From Rubrobacter taiwanensis (lineage in GTDB: Bacteria; Actinomycetota; Rubrobacteria; Rubrobacterales; Rubrobacteraceae): DNA of 64,000 nt. The position numbers and the translations under genes are program-made. The notes beneath the pieces are model-generated. The model ran no database searches. It was not told the origin of the DNA and was given only the letters and a program-made list of their open reading frames with translations. How positions within the stretch are numbered: position 1 is the first letter of the stretch; each line of letters begins with the position of its first letter. The stretch is taken from assembly GCF_004337705.1 (NCBI RefSeq), contig NZ_SKBU01000031.1:42910-106909 (forward strand). Direction: 5' to 3'. Below are positions 46,464 to 54,832 of this stretch, piece after piece.

Positions 46464-46985
46464 TTGGCTCATCTGTACGAGTTCGACGGCAAGGAGCCGC
46501 GGGTCGCGCCGGACGCGTTCGTCGCGCCGACCGCCGCGCTCATCGGGGATGTGGTCGTGGAGTCCGGGGCCAGCGTGTGGTTCGGCGCGGTGCTGCGGGG
46601 GGACTTCAACCGGATCGTGATCGGGTCCGGGACCACGGTGCAGGACAACAGCGTGATACATTCGGCTGCGGACCGGCCGACCCTGATCGGGAAGAACGTC
46701 ACCATCGGGCACCTCTCGATGGCCGAGGGCTGCACCATCGAGGACGGGGCGCTAATCGGGATGGGCAGCATCGTGCTGCACCGGGCGCGGGTGGGGAGCC
46801 GGGCGATGCTGGCGGCCGGTTCGGTGGTGCGCGAGGAGCAGGAGATCCCGCCCGGGGTGCTGGCCGCCGGGGTTCCTGCGCGGGTCAAGAAGGAGCTGGA
46901 GGGCAGCGCCCTCGACTGGGTGGAGCGGGCGGCGCTGGAGTACCAGGACCTCCGCCTCAGGTACATGCAGCAAGCGATGAGATAG
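46464..46985 (+). CDS. paaY: PaaY-like gamma-carbonic-anhydrase family protein
   Basis: A 173-residue left-handed beta-helix hexapeptide-repeat protein starting at TTG beneath GGGGGAG. PaaY in paa clusters is a thioesterase that removes dead-end CoA products. The gamma-class metal site needs three histidines. Two are visible: His66 in NSVIHS and His83 in TIGHLSM. The third position, five residues on, is Glu88 (SMAEGCTI) where relatives have His in HGC. Metal binding may therefore be altered. The C-terminal helix carries the LRLRYMQQAMR tail. It lies 1 base after the PaaG-like gene. Confidence 0.82.
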   Translation: MAHLYEFDGKEPRVAPDAFVAPTAALIGDVVVESGASVWFGAVLRGDFNRIVIGSGTTVQDNSVIHSAADRPTLIGKNVTIGHLSMAEGCTIEDGALIGMGSIVLHRARVGSRAMLAAGSVVREEQEIPPGVLAAGVPARVKKELEGSALDWVERAALEYQDLRLRYMQQAMR

Positions 46986-46995
46986 GAGGCACGAT

Positions 46996-48438
46996 ATGGC
47001 AGAGCTTCTGATAGGCGGCGAGCGGACGGCGGCGAAGTCCGGCGAGGAGATACCGGTCGTCAACCCGGCGAACGAGGAGACGCTGGAGAGCGTCCCGAAA
47101 GCCGGCCCGGAGGACGTGGACGCCGCGGTCGCCGCGGCGAAGGCGGCATTCGAGGAGTGGTCCCGCACCGACGCCGACGAGCGCGCCTCCCTCATGCGCG
47201 AGGGGATCGCGCGCATAAAGGGGGAGCAGAAGGAGCTGGCGCGGCTGCTGGTGCAGGAGAACGGCAAGCCGTTCGCCGAGGCGATGGGCGAGATCTCCCA
47301 CTTCCTGCACGGCATGAGCTACTACGCGGACCTGGCGAGCAAGATCCAGGGCTCCTACACCGAGCTGCCCTCTGCTCTGGGCAGGAGCTACGGCATGGTC
47401 ATCAAGCGCCCGGTGGGAGTCTGCGCCGCCATAACCCCGTTCAACTTCCCCCTCACGCTGCTGGGGACCAAGATCGGCCCCGCGCTGGCGGCCGGGAACA
47501 CCGTGGTCGCCAAGCCGGCCGAGACCACGCCGCTGGCCACCCTGAGGGTCGCGCAGCTCATGCAGGAGGCCGGGCTGCCCGCCGGGGTGCTGAACGTCGT
47601 AACCGGCGGGGCCGAGGCGGGCGAGGCGCTCGCCGGGCACCCCGGCGTGCGCCGCGTGGCCTTCACCGGCTCCACCGGCGTGGGGCGCAGGATCATGGAG
47701 CTCGCCGGCCCGCAGTTCAAGCGGGTGACGGTCGAGCTCGGCGGCTCCGACCCGGTCATCATCTGCCCGGACGCCGACGTGGAGAGCGCGGTCAGGGGCG
47801 TGACCATCGGGCGGTTCTTCAACGCCGGGCAGGCGTGCCTGGCGGCCAAGCGGGTCTACGTGTTCGAGGAGGTCTACGACCAATTTATGGAGAGCCTTCT
47901 GAAGCGGGTCGCCCGCTACGAGCTCGGGGACGGGCTCGAGAAGGCGGAGAAGCCGAAGGTGAGGATGGGCCCCATGCACACCGACCGCTACCGGCAGCAG
48001 ATCTCAGACCAGCTCCAGGACGCGGTGGATAAGGGGGCGAAGGTCGCTTGCGGCGGCGGCTTCCCGGACGGCAGGGGGTACTTCTTCGAGCCGACCGTGG
48101 TCGAAGACGCCCCGCACGGCAGCCGCTTGGCCACCGAAGAGGTCTTCGGGCCGGTGCTGCCGGTGTGGAGGGTGAGCGGCATGGACGAGGCCATCCGGCT
48201 CGCCAACGACTCGCCCTACGGGCTCGGGTCCAGCATCTGGACCCAGAACGTGAAGTGGGTGCACCGTGCCGCGCAGGAGATAGAGGCCGGTATGACCTGG
48301 GTCAACCAGCTCCACTACGGCTACGACGAGCTGCCGTTCGGCGGCGTCAAGCAGTCCGGCATAGGGCGCGAGCACGGGCAGGAGGCCATCGAGTACTATG
48401 TGGAGAGCAAGGCCGTCGTCGTCGGCGGCCTGGACTAG
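46996..48438 (+). CDS. Aldehyde dehydrogenase of the paa operon
   Basis: A 480-residue NAD(P)-dependent aldehyde dehydrogenase with TPFNFPLTLLGTKIGPAL, FTGSTGVGRRI, ELGGSDPVIICPDA and FNAGQACLAAKR (nucleophile Cys). The ATG follows TAGGAGG. In the standard pathway the semialdehyde produced by ring opening is oxidised by the aldehyde dehydrogenase half of PaaZ. No PaaZ fusion exists in this window, so this stand-alone enzyme is the best candidate for that step. It resembles the TetR-site-controlled enzyme at 12624. Confidence 0.85.
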   Translation: MAELLIGGERTAAKSGEEIPVVNPANEETLESVPKAGPEDVDAAVAAAKAAFEEWSRTDADERASLMREGIARIKGEQKELARLLVQENGKPFAEAMGEISHFLHGMSYYADLASKIQGSYTELPSALGRSYGMVIKRPVGVCAAITPFNFPLTLLGTKIGPALAAGNTVVAKPAETTPLATLRVAQLMQEAGLPAGVLNVVTGGAEAGEALAGHPGVRRVAFTGSTGVGRRIMELAGPQFKRVTVELGGSDPVIICPDADVESAVRGVTIGRFFNAGQACLAAKRVYVFEEVYDQFMESLLKRVARYELGDGLEKAEKPKVRMGPMHTDRYRQQISDQLQDAVDKGAKVACGGGFPDGRGYFFEPTVVEDAPHGSRLATEEVFGPVLPVWRVSGMDEAIRLANDSPYGLGSSIWTQNVKWVHRAAQEIEAGMTWVNQLHYGYDELPFGGVKQSGIGREHGQEAIEYYVESKAVVVGGLD

Positions 48439-48456
48439 CAGGGAGGGGTGATCGCT

Positions 48457-49233
48457 ATGGCCGTAGGGTATACGCGCGAGGGCGACGTGGGTTTCGTCAC
48501 CCTGGACCGCCCGCCCGCCAACAGCTACGACTACGAATTCATGCGCGAGCTCGGCGAGTCCGTCCGGGCGGCGGCCGCCGATGGTGAGTGCCGGGTCGTG
48601 GTGGTCCGGAGCGCCTCGGAGAAGTTCTTCTCCGCCGGGGCGGACGTCAAGGCGTTCAACGCCAACACGACCGAGCAGAACATGGAGATGATCCGGCTCG
48701 CACACGAGAACCTGGCCTGGATGGCCCGCGTCCCCAAGGTATTCATCGCCCAGATCGCGGGCAACGCTTTAGGCGGCGGGCTGGAGATAGCGCTGGCCTG
48801 CGACCTGCGCTTCGGGGCCGAGGGGGAGTACTACCTGGGCCTGCCGGAGGTCACGCTCGGGCTGCTGCCGGGCAACGGCGGCACCCAGCGGCTGCCGCGC
48901 CTGATCGGGTGGAGCAGGGCCCTGGACCTCATGGTCACGGGGAGGCGGCTCTCGCCCGCCGAAGCGCACGAGCTCGGCATCCTGGACTACCTGTACCCGG
49001 CCGGAGAGCTGGAGGAGAGGACGCTGGAGTACGCCCGCGCGCTGGCCGGGGGCGCGGGCCAGGCGATAGGGCAGATCAAGGTCGCCGTGCACGAGGGGCT
49101 GGACCGGCCGCTGGACGACGCCCTGCGCCTGGAGCGCGAGCTGATAGAATCTCTCTTCCAGAGCCCGGACGCGCAGGAGGGAGTCCGGGCGTTTGCGGAG
49201 AAGCGCAAGCCGCGGTTCAACCGGAGCAGCTAG
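48457..49233 (+). CDS. Enoyl-CoA hydratase, PaaF-like
   Basis: A 258-residue crotonase. Oxyanion-hole segments are FFSAGADVKAFN and GNALGGGLEIALACDLRFG. The first catalytic Glu is in LPEVTLGLLPGNGGTQRL, and the second position is Asp (ALDLMVTG). It may hydrate 2,3-dehydroadipyl-CoA (PaaF role) or act more generally. The ATG is eight bases after GGGAGGGG; a GTG at 48448 would overlap that site. It is one of two crotonases of the paa operon and lies directly before the TetR gene. Confidence 0.8.
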   Translation: MAVGYTREGDVGFVTLDRPPANSYDYEFMRELGESVRAAAADGECRVVVVRSASEKFFSAGADVKAFNANTTEQNMEMIRLAHENLAWMARVPKVFIAQIAGNALGGGLEIALACDLRFGAEGEYYLGLPEVTLGLLPGNGGTQRLPRLIGWSRALDLMVTGRRLSPAEAHELGILDYLYPAGELEERTLEYARALAGGAGQAIGQIKVAVHEGLDRPLDDALRLERELIESLFQSPDAQEGVRAFAEKRKPRFNRSS

Positions 49234-49244
49234 AAGAGGGGCGT

Positions 49245-49871
49245 TTGCAGCAGGGGATCCCGGACAACATAGAAGCACTCTCCCCGAAGCAGGTGCACCT
49301 GATCCGCAGCGCCTACCGGGTGATGGGGGAGAAGGGCACGGGCAACTTCTCCCTGCAGGATGTGGCCGACCGGGCCGGGGTGAGCAAGGCGATCCTGCCT
49401 TACTACTTCGGCTCCAAAGAGAACCTGATCCTGCTCACCATGCGCTGGGTCCTGACCCGGGTGGAGGAACGCATCCGGGCGGCCATCGCCGGAGCCACGA
49501 CGGCCGAGGGGAAGGTCTCGGCCGCTCTGGATGCCATCTTCGTCGGGCCGGAGGCGAACCGGGAGTTCTACCTGACGTACCTGGACCTGCTGGGCTACGC
49601 CGCGCGGGTGGACAGCTTCGGGGACGTGGGCGTCGCCTTCCGGGACATCATCAACGACCTGTACGCAGACATAATCCGGCAGGGGGAGAAGGAGGGGGTC
49701 TTCCGCGTGGGGGAGGTGGAGGAGGCCGCCGCCACCATGCGCGCCATAATCGATGGGCTCTTCATCCAGTGGGTGCAGGAGCGGGACTGGAGGAAGCTGC
49801 ACCCGCGCTACCGGGAGGTCTGCAAGCGCTCGGTCCTGACCTACCTGCGGAACGGAGCCGGAGATGTCTAG
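49245..49871 (+). CDS. TetR family transcriptional regulator of the paa operon
   Basis: A 208-residue protein starting at TTG with AAGAGGGG upstream. The N-terminal DNA-binding domain spans roughly residues 13-60 and includes GNFSLQDVADRAGVSKAILPYYFGSKE (shown in outline), a standard TetR helix-turn-helix with the terminal YYFGSKE motif. The C-terminal ligand domain is rich in aromatic residues. It lies inside the operon it may control. Three matching palindromes upstream of aromatic-acid genes, including this operon, are its likely sites. Its ligand could be phenylacetyl-CoA or another aryl-CoA. It overlaps the next gene by 8 bases. Confidence 0.85.
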   Translation: MQQGIPDNIEALSPKQVHLIRSAYRVMGEKGTGNFSLQDVADRAGVSKAILPYYFGSKENLILLTMRWVLTRVEERIRAAIAGATTAEGKVSAALDAIFVGPEANREFYLTYLDLLGYAARVDSFGDVGVAFRDIINDLYADIIRQGEKEGVFRVGEVEEAAATMRAIIDGLFIQWVQERDWRKLHPRYREVCKRSVLTYLRNGAGDV

Positions 49872-50865
49872 GGTCGCTCCCTCCGGGCTCGGGAGCCAGC
49901 CGGTCGGCGAGATCGCCGGGGTCGCCGAAGGGGTCTACCGGCTTAAGCTGCCGGTACCCTTCCCGCTCCGGTTCGTCGCGCCCTACCTGGTACGGGGCGA
50001 GGGCGGCTGGACCGCCATAGATGCGGGCTTCGACTACCCGCCCGCGCGCGAGGCGTGGGAACGGGGGGCGGCGGAGGTCGGGTGCGACCTGAGCCGCGAC
50101 CTGGAGCGGGTCATCGTCACGCACCTGCACCCGGACCACATCGGGCTGGCCGGCTGGCTGCACGAGCGGAGCGGTGCTCCGGTCTACATGCTGGACGGCG
50201 AGATCCGGAACGCCCGCCGCCTGTGGGAGGGCCGCAGGACGGTGGAGGATTTCGTACGGTTCCTGGTGCGCTACGGGATGGACCGGGAGATGGCGGACCC
50301 GACGGCCGGCAGGACCCGGTTCAGCATCCGGCTGCCGGGAGAGATCCGGACGCTCCGCCCCGGCGAGGAGCTGGACCTGGGGAGCGTGCGCGCCCGAATC
50401 CTCCACGTCCCCGGCCACAGCGACTACCAGTTCATGCTGCACGACCCGGAGCGGCGGCTCCTGTTCGCCGCCGACCACATCCTGCTGGAGATAACGCCGA
50501 ATATTGGGCTGTGGACCTACACCGAGCCGCACCCGCTCGCCCGCTACCTGGAGTCCCTGAAGCGGCTGCGGGGGCTGAAGACGGAGCTGGTGCTCCCGGC
50601 GCACGGTCCGCTCTTCCACGACCTGGACGGCCGGATAGAGGAGTTGCTGCAACACCACGCCGAGCGGCTGGACGTCACATACGAGGCCTTCAACGGCCGT
50701 CCCGAGACGCCCTACGCCATCGCCCGGCGGGTCTTCCGCGACGGCCTTACCGACCACGAGCTGCGCTTCGCGCTGGCCGAGACGCTGGCCCACCTGGAGC
50801 ACCTGGTCTTGCAGGGCCGGGCCGAGAGGATCGAGGGCGAGCCGGTGACCTACCGGGCGAAGTAG
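49864..50865 (+). CDS. Metallo-beta-lactamase fold hydrolase
   Basis: A 333-residue protein of the metallo-beta-lactamase superfamily: VTHLHPDHIGLAGWL (HxHxDH), VPGHSDYQFMLHDPERRLLFAADH (metal ligand His and Asp, in outline), and LPAHGPLFHDLDGR. The long C-terminal helical part (from about residue 265) resembles the winged extension of LACTB2-like or hydroxyacylglutathione-hydrolase-like members. It probably hydrolyses a thioester or ester. Its overlap with the TetR gene places it in the paa operon, where a CoA thioesterase function would be reasonable. Confidence 0.83.
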   Translation: MSRVAPSGLGSQPVGEIAGVAEGVYRLKLPVPFPLRFVAPYLVRGEGGWTAIDAGFDYPPAREAWERGAAEVGCDLSRDLERVIVTHLHPDHIGLAGWLHERSGAPVYMLDGEIRNARRLWEGRRTVEDFVRFLVRYGMDREMADPTAGRTRFSIRLPGEIRTLRPGEELDLGSVRARILHVPGHSDYQFMLHDPERRLLFAADHILLEITPNIGLWTYTEPHPLARYLESLKRLRGLKTELVLPAHGPLFHDLDGRIEELLQHHAERLDVTYEAFNGRPETPYAIARRVFRDGLTDHELRFALAETLAHLEHLVLQGRAERIEGEPVTYRAK

Positions 50866-52638
50866 GTGCGAGCACTCCCTGTAAGACCGGTCTCGAAGGA
50901 GGACCTGGCGCGCCTCATAGACGTCGCCCGCTTCCGGCGGCCCGCTACGGCCTGGATCCGGGGCGGCCGCGTCCTGAACGTCTATACCGGGAAGGTGGAG
51001 CCTGCGAACGTCGCGCTCTCCGGAGACCGCATCGCCTACGTCGGGGAGCGGGAGCCGCCGGCGGACGGCGGTACCGAGATCGTGGACGCGGGCGGCTACA
51101 CCCTGGTGCCGGGCTACATCGAGCCGCACTCGCACCCCTCGCACATCTACAACCCGGTGACGCTCTCGGAGTTCGCTCTCACCCGCGGGACGACGACCCT
51201 CTTTCAGGACGACATCTTCTTCTTCCTCATGCTGGAGCAGGCGCAGCTTGAGTGCCTGATGGAGAAGGTCGCGGGGCTGCCGGCGAAGAACTTCTGGTGG
51301 GCGCGGCTGGACCCGCAGAAGACCGACCCCGAGCTGAAGATCCCGTTCACGCCGGAGCGGATCGGCCGGATGCTGGAGCACCCGCTGGTGATGCAGGCGG
51401 GCGAGATCACAGCCTGGAAGGAGCTGCTGGACGGCGACCCCGCGATGGTGGAGAAGATGCACACCGCGCGCGAGTCGGGGAAGCGGATCGAGGCCCACAA
51501 CCCCGGGGCCACCTACGAGACCCTCTCCGCTATGGCCGCCGCCGGAGCCACCGCCTGCCACGAGAGCATCACCGCCGGGGAGGTGCTCCGGCGTCTTAAG
51601 GCCGGGATGTGGGCCACTCTGCGGCACTCCTCCATCCGGCCCGACCTGCCGGAGCTGCTGGAGGGGCTAAGAGAGGCCGGACACTCCTCCTGGAGCCGGG
51701 TGATGATGACCACGGACGGCTCCGCCCCCTTCTACTACGAGCGCGGGCACCAGGACTACCTGGTTAAGCTGGCGCTGAAGAGCGGCCTGGAGCCGGTAGA
51801 GGCCTACCGGATGGTCACCCTGAACCCGGCCACCTACTACGGGCTGGACGGCGAGCTCGGAGGGATAGCTCCGGGCCGGGTTGCGGACATCCTCTTCCTG
51901 GAGGGGCTTGAGAACCCTGCTCCCGCGCGGGTCATGGCGAACGGGGCGTTCTGCGCGGAGGAGGGGCGCCCGCTCGTGGAGTTCCCGCAGCCGGACTGGG
52001 AGGATCTCGGCGTGCGCCCGCTGCCGCGTCCGGAGTGGCGGGCGCGTCCGGATTGGTTCCGGGTCGCAGCAAGAGACGGGCCGTTCCCGGTCGGGGAGCT
52101 GGCGAACGCCGTGATCCTGCTCCGCAGCGACGAGGAGCTCCCGGCGAAGAACGGCGCGTACGATCTGGAGGCCCTCGGCGGGGACTACCTCCACGCCGCG
52201 CTCCTGGACTGCGGCGGGGAGTGGATCACGACCGGCGTCGTCAAGGGGTTCGGCCGGTTGGAGGCACTCGCCAGCACGTACAACATCTCCCGCGAGGTAC
52301 TGGCGCTCGGGCGGGATGTGGAGCAGATGGCGCAGGCCGTAAACCGCGTGATGGCGCTGGGCGGCGGCATCTGCCTCTACGAAGGCGGGCGCCCGATCTT
52401 CGAGCTGCCGCTGCCGCTCTTCGGGGCTATGAGCCGGGAGCGGATGGACTCCCTCATGCGGAGCACCGGCGAGCTGTACGGGCTGCTGCGGGAGCGCGGC
52501 TACCGGCACGAGGACCCCATCTACTCCCTCCTCTTCTTCGCCGCCACGCACCTGCCCGCGCTCCGCTTCAGCCGGCGCGGGCTCCTGTTCGTGAAGACCG
52601 GGGAGATCCTGTCCCCGGCCAGGGCTCCCGGCCGCTAG
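50866..52638 (+). CDS. Adenine deaminase-like amidohydrolase
   Basis: A 590-residue amidohydrolase of the AdeC/YerA group: a beta-sandwich front with AWIRGGRVLNVYTGKVEPA, the metal site PGYIEPHSHPSHI, HNPGA and the DGSAPFYYERGH region, and a C-terminal adenine-deaminase domain (GGGICLYEGGRPIFELPLPLFG near residue 500, in outline). The length is in the family range. Whether it deaminates adenine or acts on another amide or ring substrate is open; its place at the end of a paa operon is unusual for purine salvage. The start GTG directly follows the preceding stop. Confidence 0.8.
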   Translation: MRALPVRPVSKEDLARLIDVARFRRPATAWIRGGRVLNVYTGKVEPANVALSGDRIAYVGEREPPADGGTEIVDAGGYTLVPGYIEPHSHPSHIYNPVTLSEFALTRGTTTLFQDDIFFFLMLEQAQLECLMEKVAGLPAKNFWWARLDPQKTDPELKIPFTPERIGRMLEHPLVMQAGEITAWKELLDGDPAMVEKMHTARESGKRIEAHNPGATYETLSAMAAAGATACHESITAGEVLRRLKAGMWATLRHSSIRPDLPELLEGLREAGHSSWSRVMMTTDGSAPFYYERGHQDYLVKLALKSGLEPVEAYRMVTLNPATYYGLDGELGGIAPGRVADILFLEGLENPAPARVMANGAFCAEEGRPLVEFPQPDWEDLGVRPLPRPEWRARPDWFRVAARDGPFPVGELANAVILLRSDEELPAKNGAYDLEALGGDYLHAALLDCGGEWITTGVVKGFGRLEALASTYNISREVLALGRDVEQMAQAVNRVMALGGGICLYEGGRPIFELPLPLFGAMSRERMDSLMRSTGELYGLLRERGYRHEDPIYSLLFFAATHLPALRFSRRGLLFVKTGEILSPARAPGR

Positions 52639-53204
52639 CGGGCTTTCTCCCGCGGCTTCGCGCGGCTCCAGGTCCAGCGGAAGGCGATCCAGGCCAGGAT
52701 CAGGAGCATCAGGCCGTGCTCGATAAGAAAGAACTCCCGGCCGTAGTACGCCGGATTCCAGTAGGAGACGGGGCTCGACCACTCCCAGCCCGAGAGCGGC
52801 CAGAATAAGGGCCGCGAGTCTTCCACGTGGGTGAGGAAGTCGGTGACGGCGTGCCCGGCCCACCCTATGAGGAACCACAGGAGCATCTTCTGCCGGTCGC
52901 GCCTCCGCAGCTGCAGCAACCCGTAGAGGGCGAGGAGCATCCCGACCGGGACCGCCGAGTGCAGCAGCGTGCCGGCGGTGCCGAAGGGGCCGGTGAAGTA
53001 GATCGCCTCCAGCACCTCCGGCGAACTCATCGAGGCCCACCCGTCGCGCAGGAAGGGCAGCCCGACGTAGTAGGCCGTGCCGGCGAAGGCCGGAACGTCC
53101 GGCAGCGCCGCCCCCGCGGCTCCGCACAGCGCCGCTTTCCGGGAGGCCCTGAAACCGTAGCGGGCCAGCGCCCACGTAAAGAAAGCGTGCGAGTAGGTGT
53201 TCAC
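52635..53204 (-). CDS. Membrane-bound metal-dependent hydrolase (YdjM/DUF457-like)
   Basis: A 189-residue membrane protein with about four hydrophobic segments. It begins MNTYSHAFFTWALARYG, with a histidine typical of YdjM-type proteins, and has a second conserved histidine cluster in HAVTDFLTHVED. These could bind a metal at the membrane. Its stop overlaps the adenine-deaminase-like stop region tail to tail. It is divergent from the lipid kinase gene, with a 24-bp palindrome between them. Function is unknown beyond family. Confidence 0.72.
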   Translation of the reverse strand: MNTYSHAFFTWALARYGFRASRKAALCGAAGAALPDVPAFAGTAYYVGLPFLRDGWASMSSPEVLEAIYFTGPFGTAGTLLHSAVPVGMLLALYGLLQLRRRDRQKMLLWFLIGWAGHAVTDFLTHVEDSRPLFWPLSGWEWSSPVSYWNPAYYGREFFLIEHGLMLLILAWIAFRWTWSRAKPREKAR

Positions 53205-53216
53205 GCCGAAGATTCT

Positions 53217-53240
53217 ATCCGAACCTCCGGAGGTTCGGAT
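53217..53240. promoter_or_regulatory. Perfect 24-bp palindrome in a divergent intergenic region
   Basis: The half ATCCGAACCTCC is followed immediately by its exact complement, giving 24 bp with full twofold symmetry between the YdjM-like gene and the lipid kinase gene. It lies just upstream of the kinase -10 box, so it looks like a regulator site. It could also fold as an RNA hairpin, though without a loop. Confidence 0.55.
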
Positions 53241-53256
53241 TCTCGGACTCCGGGTG

Positions 53257-53262
53257 TAAACT
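53257..53262 (+). promoter_or_regulatory. -10 hexamer of the lipid kinase gene
   Basis: TAAACT ends ten bases before the ATG at 53273, which lacks a Shine-Dalgarno sequence. The 24-bp palindrome lies where the -35 region would be. A leaderless or very short-leader transcript is likely. Confidence 0.4.
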
Positions 53263-53272
53263 ATCCGGCACC

Positions 53273-54211
53273 ATGCAGAACGGTGCGCGATTCCGCCGGG
53301 CGGCCCTGATCGTCAACACCCGCTCCCGGAGCGGCCGGGAGGCCTACCGGGAGGCCCGGAGGCGCCTGGAATCCCTGGGGGTACCGCTCGAAGAGTCCTT
53401 CGCCCTCAAGGATCCCGTCCGGCTACCGGAGGCGGTCAAGGCCACCATAGACGACGGTCACGACCTGATCGTGCTCGGCGGCGGCGACGGTACGGTGAGC
53501 TCCGTGGTGGACTTCATGGCCCGCGGAGAGGCGACCTTCGGCCTGCTGCCGCTCGGGACCGCCAACGACTTCGCCCGGACTCTGGGGATACCCACCGACC
53601 TGCGGCGGGCCTGCGAGACCGTCGCGCGGGGCAAGGTCGTGGATGTGGACCTCGGGCTGGCGGACGACAACTACTACGTCAATGTTGCCTCGGTGGGGCT
53701 GAGCGCCGGTGTGACACGAGCGCTCTCTCCTGCGCTCAAGCGCCGGGCCGGGGCGCTGGCCTACCCGATAGCTGCGGTGCGCGCTTTCCTGGCGCACGAG
53801 CCGTTCTCCGCGACGCTCACCTTCCCGGAGGGGGATCACGAACCCGCAGCCTTCGACCGGCTGCTGCAGGTCGCCGTCGGCAACGGACGGTTCTACGGCG
53901 GGGGACTGGTCGTGGCGCCCGCGGCCGGTATAGACGACGGGCGACTGGATGTGTATGCGATCCGGCCCGACGGCCGCCGGGAGCTCGCCGGCGTGCTGCG
54001 CTACCTGCGCACCGGGGAGTTCGTCCGGAGAGACTGCGTCAGCCACTACGAGACCCGCCGGGTCCGGCTGGAGACGGAACCGCACCTGCCGGTGAACATA
54101 GACGGCGAGCTGGTCGCCGAGACCCCGGTGGAGTTCTCCGTGGTCCCGAACGCCCTGCGGGTTCTCGTCCCCCCCGACTCCACGGCCGCCCGGCGCGACC
54201 TGAACGTTTAG
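53273..54211 (+). CDS. Diacylglycerol kinase family lipid kinase (YegS/BmrU-like)
   Basis: A 312-residue lipid kinase with the catalytic-domain signatures VNTRSRSGREAYREA near the start, VLGGGDGTVSSVVDFM (nucleotide loop) and LPLGTANDFARTLGIP. The C-terminal beta-sandwich domain follows, with VAVGNGRFYGGGLVVAP and the INIDGEL-type VNIDGELVAETP near residue 280. It phosphorylates diacylglycerol or a related lipid at the membrane. It is converged upon by a small cysteine-rich gene that ends 4 bases into its 3' end. Confidence 0.88.
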   Translation: MQNGARFRRAALIVNTRSRSGREAYREARRRLESLGVPLEESFALKDPVRLPEAVKATIDDGHDLIVLGGGDGTVSSVVDFMARGEATFGLLPLGTANDFARTLGIPTDLRRACETVARGKVVDVDLGLADDNYYVNVASVGLSAGVTRALSPALKRRAGALAYPIAAVRAFLAHEPFSATLTFPEGDHEPAAFDRLLQVAVGNGRFYGGGLVVAPAAGIDDGRLDVYAIRPDGRRELAGVLRYLRTGEFVRRDCVSHYETRRVRLETEPHLPVNIDGELVAETPVEFSVVPNALRVLVPPDSTAARRDLNV

Positions 54212-54441
54212 GCGCGGTCCCGCACCTCGCCTTTGCCGGCGGCCCTGGCGCAGTGAGCGCAGCAGAAGAGCGAGCCTCCCACCTGCACGCCGTGCCCGAT
54301 GATCCTGCAACCGCAGTGCTCGCAGACGGGAGCCAGGGCGTGTATCGCGCACTCGAAGCTGTCGAATGTGTGCGACTCGCCCGCCGTAATGACCTCGAAC
54401 GCAAGGTCGTAGTCGTTTCCGCATACCTCGCAGCGTGCCAT
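54208..54441 (-). CDS. Small cysteine-rich (probable zinc-binding) protein
   Basis: A 77-residue protein starting at an ATG eight bases after AAGGAG. It contains four CxxC-type clusters: CEVCGNDYD near the N terminus, FECAIHALAPVCEHCGCR in the middle and FCCAHCAR near the end. This spacing suggests one or two zinc sites. Similar small proteins beginning MARCEVCGN are widespread in actinobacteria as conserved hypotheticals. The function is unknown. A GTG at 54450 would add three residues. Confidence 0.72.
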   Translation of the reverse strand: MARCEVCGNDYDLAFEVITAGESHTFDSFECAIHALAPVCEHCGCRIIGHGVQVGGSLFCCAHCARAAGKGEVRDRA

Positions 54442-54507
54442 GCGTGTCACTCCTTCCCGGGACTTTCGAAGTTGTTTACCCGCCGGGCTTGAGCGGCAAA
54501 CCGCCGC

Positions 54508-54789
54508 TCAGCCGGAGTTCCCGGCCGCGGCCCGGGCCTGCTCCATCTCCTCGTAGGCGCGGCTGCGCCGGGCTTCGGCCGCCGTGAGGTCGGCCAGGAG
54601 CCGGCCTTCCAGAAACTCGTTGTGGCTTTCGCGGGCTATCCAGAGCCACTGCCGCAGGTAGTGAACGGCGGTCTCCGCGTCGTGGACCAGCCAGGCCTTC
54701 TCGTAGAGGAGGGCGTGCTGCTCGCAGAGCGCCAGGCATCTCTCACGCCTCGTGGCCGGCCGGCCGCAGATCTCGCCGCCGGAGGTCAC
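54508..54789 (-). CDS. Hypothetical protein, operon broken by an insertion sequence
   Basis: A 93-residue protein by its only available start, the GTG at 54789. It has a small cysteine region (CGRPATRRERCLALCEQH) and then a long helical part. In frame upstream of the GTG the sequence continues for 15 codons, including another cysteine (LCEAV), until the insertion-sequence end at 54833. The N terminus may therefore have been lost or moved by the insertion. Removing the element would bring it about 40 bases after the calcium-binding-protein-like gene at 56532. No family recognised. Confidence 0.55.
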   Translation of the reverse strand: MTSGGEICGRPATRRERCLALCEQHALLYEKAWLVHDAETAVHYLRQWLWIARESHNEFLEGRLLADLTAAEARRSRAYEEMEQARAAAGNSG

Positions 54790-54827
54790 CGCCTCGCAGA
54801 GGTGGGAGGGAGGCTGCTCCGGAGAGA

Positions 54828-54832
54828 GCTTC
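54828..54832. repeat. Target-site duplication, left copy (GCTTC)
   Basis: GCTTC here is repeated at 56529-56533, directly flanking the insertion sequence on both sides. A 5-base duplication is within the range seen for IS4-superfamily elements. Confidence 0.6.
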
